Source of the DNA: UMGS1484 sp045661365
GTDB lineage: Bacteria; Bacillota; Clostridia; Oscillospirales; Acutalibacteraceae
Direction of reading: 5' to 3'
Assembly (NCBI GenBank): GCA_045661365.1
Contig: JAZRFL010000074.1
Span: 1 to 9,636 of the forward strand
DNA: 9,636 nt
Shown: in pieces, positions 7,649-9,636 of the stretch
How positions within the stretch are numbered: position 1 is the first letter of the stretch
Layout of the letters: every line of letters starts with the position of its first letter
Program-made: the position numbers and the translations under genes
Notes under the pieces: model-generated
The model's database searches: none
The model's input: the letters and a program-made list of their open reading frames with translations, nothing else
What the model was told of the DNA's origin: nothing

Positions 7649-8716
7649 TTAGCGTTGATCAAAAATCCCCATAATGTCGGAATAATCGTCATCGGAAGCA
7701 GACGAATTGAAGATGTTGTTGAGAGAATCGTCAGCGGCGGGACGACCGGGACGACGAGGCTCGTTTTCGCAAGGAGCACCGGTAGCAATAACAGTAACAC
7801 GAATTTCGTCTTCCAAGGATTCGTCGATTTGAGCACCCCAGATGATGTTTGCATCTTCATGAGCGGCTTCGGCAACGATTTGTGAAGCAGTAGTGACTTC
7901 TTCCAAACCGATATCGGGAGAACCGGTAATGTTGATAATAACACCACGAGCGCCTTTCATAGAAGTTTCGATCAAGCGGCTGGTAATTGCAGCAGTTGCA
8001 GCAACTTCCGCTTTGTCTTTACCGGTAGCAGAACCAACGCCCATATGCGCATAACCGGCATCTTTCATGATAGCGGTAACGTCGGCAAAGTCCAAGTTGA
8101 CCAACGAGGGAATAGAAATCAATTCAGAAATGCTTTGTACGCCTTGACGTAATACATCATCAGCAATATTAAACGCATTGGTCAAAGTGATTTTTTGTTC
8201 GGAAACAAATTGCAACCGTTCATTGGGGATAACTACCAAGCTGTCAACGTGTTCACGCAAAGAGCCAATACCGATTTCAGCTTGTTCCATACGACGTTTT
8301 CCTTCAAAAGCAAAGGGTTTGGTAACGATACCAACGGTCAAGATACCCATTTCTTTGGCAATTTGTGCAACGATAGGAGCAGCACCGGTACCGGTACCAC
8401 CACCCATACCGCTGGTGATAAACACCATATCAGCGGTCTTCAAGGCATCAACGATCATGTCGCGAGATTCTTCAGCAGCACGAGCACCAACATCGGGATT
8501 TGCACCTGCGCCTTTACCTTGGGTAACTTTTTCACCAATTTGAATTTTCATGTCGGCTTTCGAATTGTAGAGAGCCATGTTATCGGTGTTGATAGCAATA
8601 AATTCAACACCTTTTACGCCGGCTGCAACCATGCGGTTTACAGCATTACCGCCGCCACCGCCTACACCGACAACTTTAATTTGAACAACATTGGAATATT
8701 CTTGTGCGAGTTCCAT
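7649..8716 (-). CDS. ftsZ: Cell division protein FtsZ
   Basis: A 355-residue tubulin-like GTPase that polymerises into the Z ring at midcell. Near the N-terminus is the glycine-rich nucleotide loop VGVGGGGGNAVNRM (16-29); the tubulin signature GGGTGTG is at 105-111, PFAFEGKRR at 134-142, and the synergy (T7) loop NLDFADV at 207-213 carries the catalytic aspartates. All are intact. The globular core ends near residue 315 and only ~40 residues follow. The C-terminus reads YSDIMGIFDQR rather than the more usual DIPxFLR-type peptide that binds FtsA, SepF, ZapD and similar partners. The start is set by AGGAGG (8728-8733) 11 bases upstream of ATG. A predicted promoter lies 60-90 bases upstream and a terminator follows the stop, so ftsZ can be its own transcription unit. 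The FtsQ-like gene upstream matches the arrangement in many Gram-positive division clusters. Identification is certain. Confidence 0.99.
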   Translation of the reverse strand: MELAQEYSNVVQIKVVGVGGGGGNAVNRMVAAGVKGVEFIAINTDNMALYNSKADMKIQIGEKVTQGKGAGANPDVGARAAEESRDMIVDALKTADMVFITSGMGGGTGTGAAPIVAQIAKEMGILTVGIVTKPFAFEGKRRMEQAEIGIGSLREHVDSLVVIPNERLQFVSEQKITLTNAFNIADDVLRQGVQSISELISIPSLVNLDFADVTAIMKDAGYAHMGVGSATGKDKAEVAATAAITSRLIETSMKGARGVIINITGSPDIGLEEVTTASQIVAEAAHEDANIIWGAQIDESLEDEIRVTVIATGAPCENEPRRPGRPAADDSLNNIFNSSASDDDYSDIMGIFDQR

Positions 8717-8775
8717 TCTACCAAATACCTCCTATATTTTATACATCCGAAGAAATTACATGATTATTCCCATAC

Positions 8776-8804
8776 AGTTTACCATGGTTCTTCGTAAATT
8801 TCAA
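8776..8804 (-). promoter_or_regulatory. Predicted sigma-A promoter of ftsZ
   Basis: On the minus strand TTGAAA (-35, at 8799-8804) is separated by exactly 17 bases from TAAACT (-10, at 8776-8781). The -10 is preceded by TGG, giving an extended -10. Upstream (8819-8853) are several A tracts on the minus strand that could act as an UP element or bend the DNA. Transcription would start near 8769 and leave a leader of about 50 bases before ftsZ. The whole 173-base gap between the FtsQ-like gene and ftsZ is otherwise without a gene. No convincing terminator for the upstream gene is seen in it. Confidence 0.65.
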
Positions 8805-8817
8805 CAGTAAATTTCAA
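8794..8817 (-). repeat. 11-base direct repeat at the ftsZ promoter -35
   Basis: The 11-mer TTGAAATTTAC (minus strand) occurs twice, at 8807-8817 and 8794-8804, with a 13-base period. The downstream copy supplies the predicted -35 box, and the other lies immediately upstream of it. It could be a paired protein binding site or a chance AT-rich duplication. Confidence 0.6.
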
Positions 8818-8889
8818 GTTTTTTGCCATTTCACAAAATTTTTTTCGCTTTTTATAAATTCATGATATGAACACCATGTTTTGGAGTGC

Positions 8890-9636
8890 TTATTCCTCAT
8901 CCTCACCATTTGAATCGTCGGAATATTCCTCCTCGTCGGTTATATCATCGGAATCGTTATCCTCTTCCGTGTTTGATCCGTCTTCCTCTGAATCATCGGA
9001 TTCACCTTCGCCGGATTCCTCCTCGTCATACTCTACTTCCGGACGCGGCTTGCTGATGTCCTCCAACTGTTCGGTCTCGTTAAATTTAGGTGTTTCACCC
9101 GAGACGTTAACGATTCCACACTCTTCTTGCGTACTACTGCAATCCACCGCTGCCGTTAATTTGTCGACCAAATTTTCCGAATCCCCCAAATACCATACGT
9201 GCAGGTCTTTGTATTGCACCCGAATATCGTACAAACTTCGCAGGTCAATCTTTTTTACATACGTCATAGATGTTTGACCCAACCAATCGGTAATCGCAGT
9301 CAAAACCTCTTGTTTAGCAGTAGATTCCCATATTAGTTGGTTGTCTTGTACTGACGCATTCACACCGTAAATCGTCATAAGCCCTTTGGCATTATCTGCG
9401 GTTTCCAAATAGGCAAAAGCGGTAGACAAAATATAGTATTTGTCCTGAATCGCAATGGCATATTTGGGTCGCAAATGCAGGTCTTCTCCCATAAAATCGC
9501 CTAAAACTTCAGTTTTAAAATATGCATCCTTTTTATCAGAGGTCAACCAAGAAAGATCAATGGTGCCACTCTCCGATTCTTTGCCGCTAACCTCCAATCC
9601 AAAACGAAGCTTATAGTTCAGATTCGTAGTGTCGCC
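8890..9636 (-). CDS. FtsQ/DivIB-like cell division protein, 5' partial, acidic C-tail
   Basis: The frame is open to the right edge; 248 residues are visible, ending in TAA at 8890-8892. A TTG at 9597 is in frame but is internal, since the reading continues upstream (GDTTNLNYKLRFG). Visible 56-70 (RPKYAIAIQDKYYIL) and 128-160 (KKIDLR, then DIRVQYKDLHVWYLGDSENL) resemble the beta domain of FtsQ/DivIB, in which strands, a conserved IDxxx-DIxxxY stretch and a LG-x-LxxKL-like helix precede a GxxxVSxxxPxF strand; the last is seen here as GIVNVSGETPKF (174-185). FtsQ/DivIB is a single-span membrane protein that links divisome parts outside the membrane; the cytoplasmic, membrane and POTRA parts would lie beyond the window. 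The last 49 residues (200-248) have 29 Asp/Glu, many Ser and no Lys/Arg, so a long, disordered, strongly negative extracytoplasmic tail is predicted. The position just upstream of ftsZ supports the call. Similarity is by eye, hence moderate confidence. Confidence 0.65.
   Translation of the reverse strand, partial: GDTTNLNYKLRFGLEVSGKESESGTIDLSWLTSDKKDAYFKTEVLGDFMGEDLHLRPKYAIAIQDKYYILSTAFAYLETADNAKGLMTIYGVNASVQDNQLIWESTAKQEVLTAITDWLGQTSMTYVKKIDLRSLYDIRVQYKDLHVWYLGDSENLVDKLTAAVDCSSTQEECGIVNVSGETPKFNETEQLEDISKPRPEVEYDEEESGEGESDDSEEDGSNTEEDNDSDDITDEEEYSDDSNGEDEE

Noticed and set aside
8735..8750. TATAAA-like box just before the ftsZ ribosome binding site
   Set aside because: A start from it would fall at the ribosome binding site and no -35 is present; the extended -10 promoter upstream is better.
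8195..8797. 200-residue plus-strand frame opposite ftsZ
   Set aside because: It is antisense to certain FtsZ coding sequence and its protein has no recognisable domain.
8859..8871. Small hairpin (TTCAT/ATGAA) after the FtsQ-like gene as a terminator
   Set aside because: The stem is only five pairs, AT-rich, and is followed by A rather than U residues in minus-strand RNA.
8867..9277. Serine-rich 136-residue plus-strand frame
   Set aside because: It is the antisense shadow of the Asp/Glu-rich tail: GAx/GAy codons read backwards give TCx serine codons.

Overview
The window looks like a chromosomal piece of an anaerobic, moderate-GC member of the Firmicutes, probably Clostridia (Oscillospirales/Ruminococcaceae-like). 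The signs are strong AGGAGG-type ribosome binding sites, an FtsQ-like gene directly upstream of ftsZ, an FtsZ with a very short C-terminal linker, a small TSCPD-domain protein (TIGR03905 type), and an Old Yellow Enzyme with the clostridial type of 4Fe-4S cysteine motif. Taxonomy is inferred from protein style only. No mobile element, CRISPR array, tRNA or rRNA was seen.

Left part, plus strand (3-5517): four tightly packed genes (gaps of 18, 16 and 12 bases), almost certainly one operon whose start lies to the left of the window. In order they encode a large protein of probable alpha/alpha-toroid glycan-enzyme type (5' end missing), an OYE-family FMN/4Fe-4S oxidoreductase, a short-chain dehydrogenase with NAD-type residues, and a fumarate-reductase-like FAD flavoprotein. 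The set suggests a redox pathway acting on a sugar or a glycan- or glycoside-derived compound. The substrate cannot be read from the sequence. This is the least explained and most interesting part of the window.

Centre (5542-5582): a 17-bp perfect hairpin separates the plus-strand operon from convergent minus-strand genes and serves as a two-way terminator.

Right part, minus strand (9636 down to 5597): the order of transcription is an FtsQ/DivIB-like divisome protein (5' end missing, with a very acidic C-terminal tail), ftsZ with its own predicted promoter, a hairpin terminator, a type I ABC exporter half-transporter with a GTG start placed just after that terminator, and a small cysteine-rich TSCPD protein whose ribosome binding site overlaps the stop of the ABC gene. 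The first two belong to cell division. The ABC and TSCPD pair is probably co-expressed and has no obvious division role.
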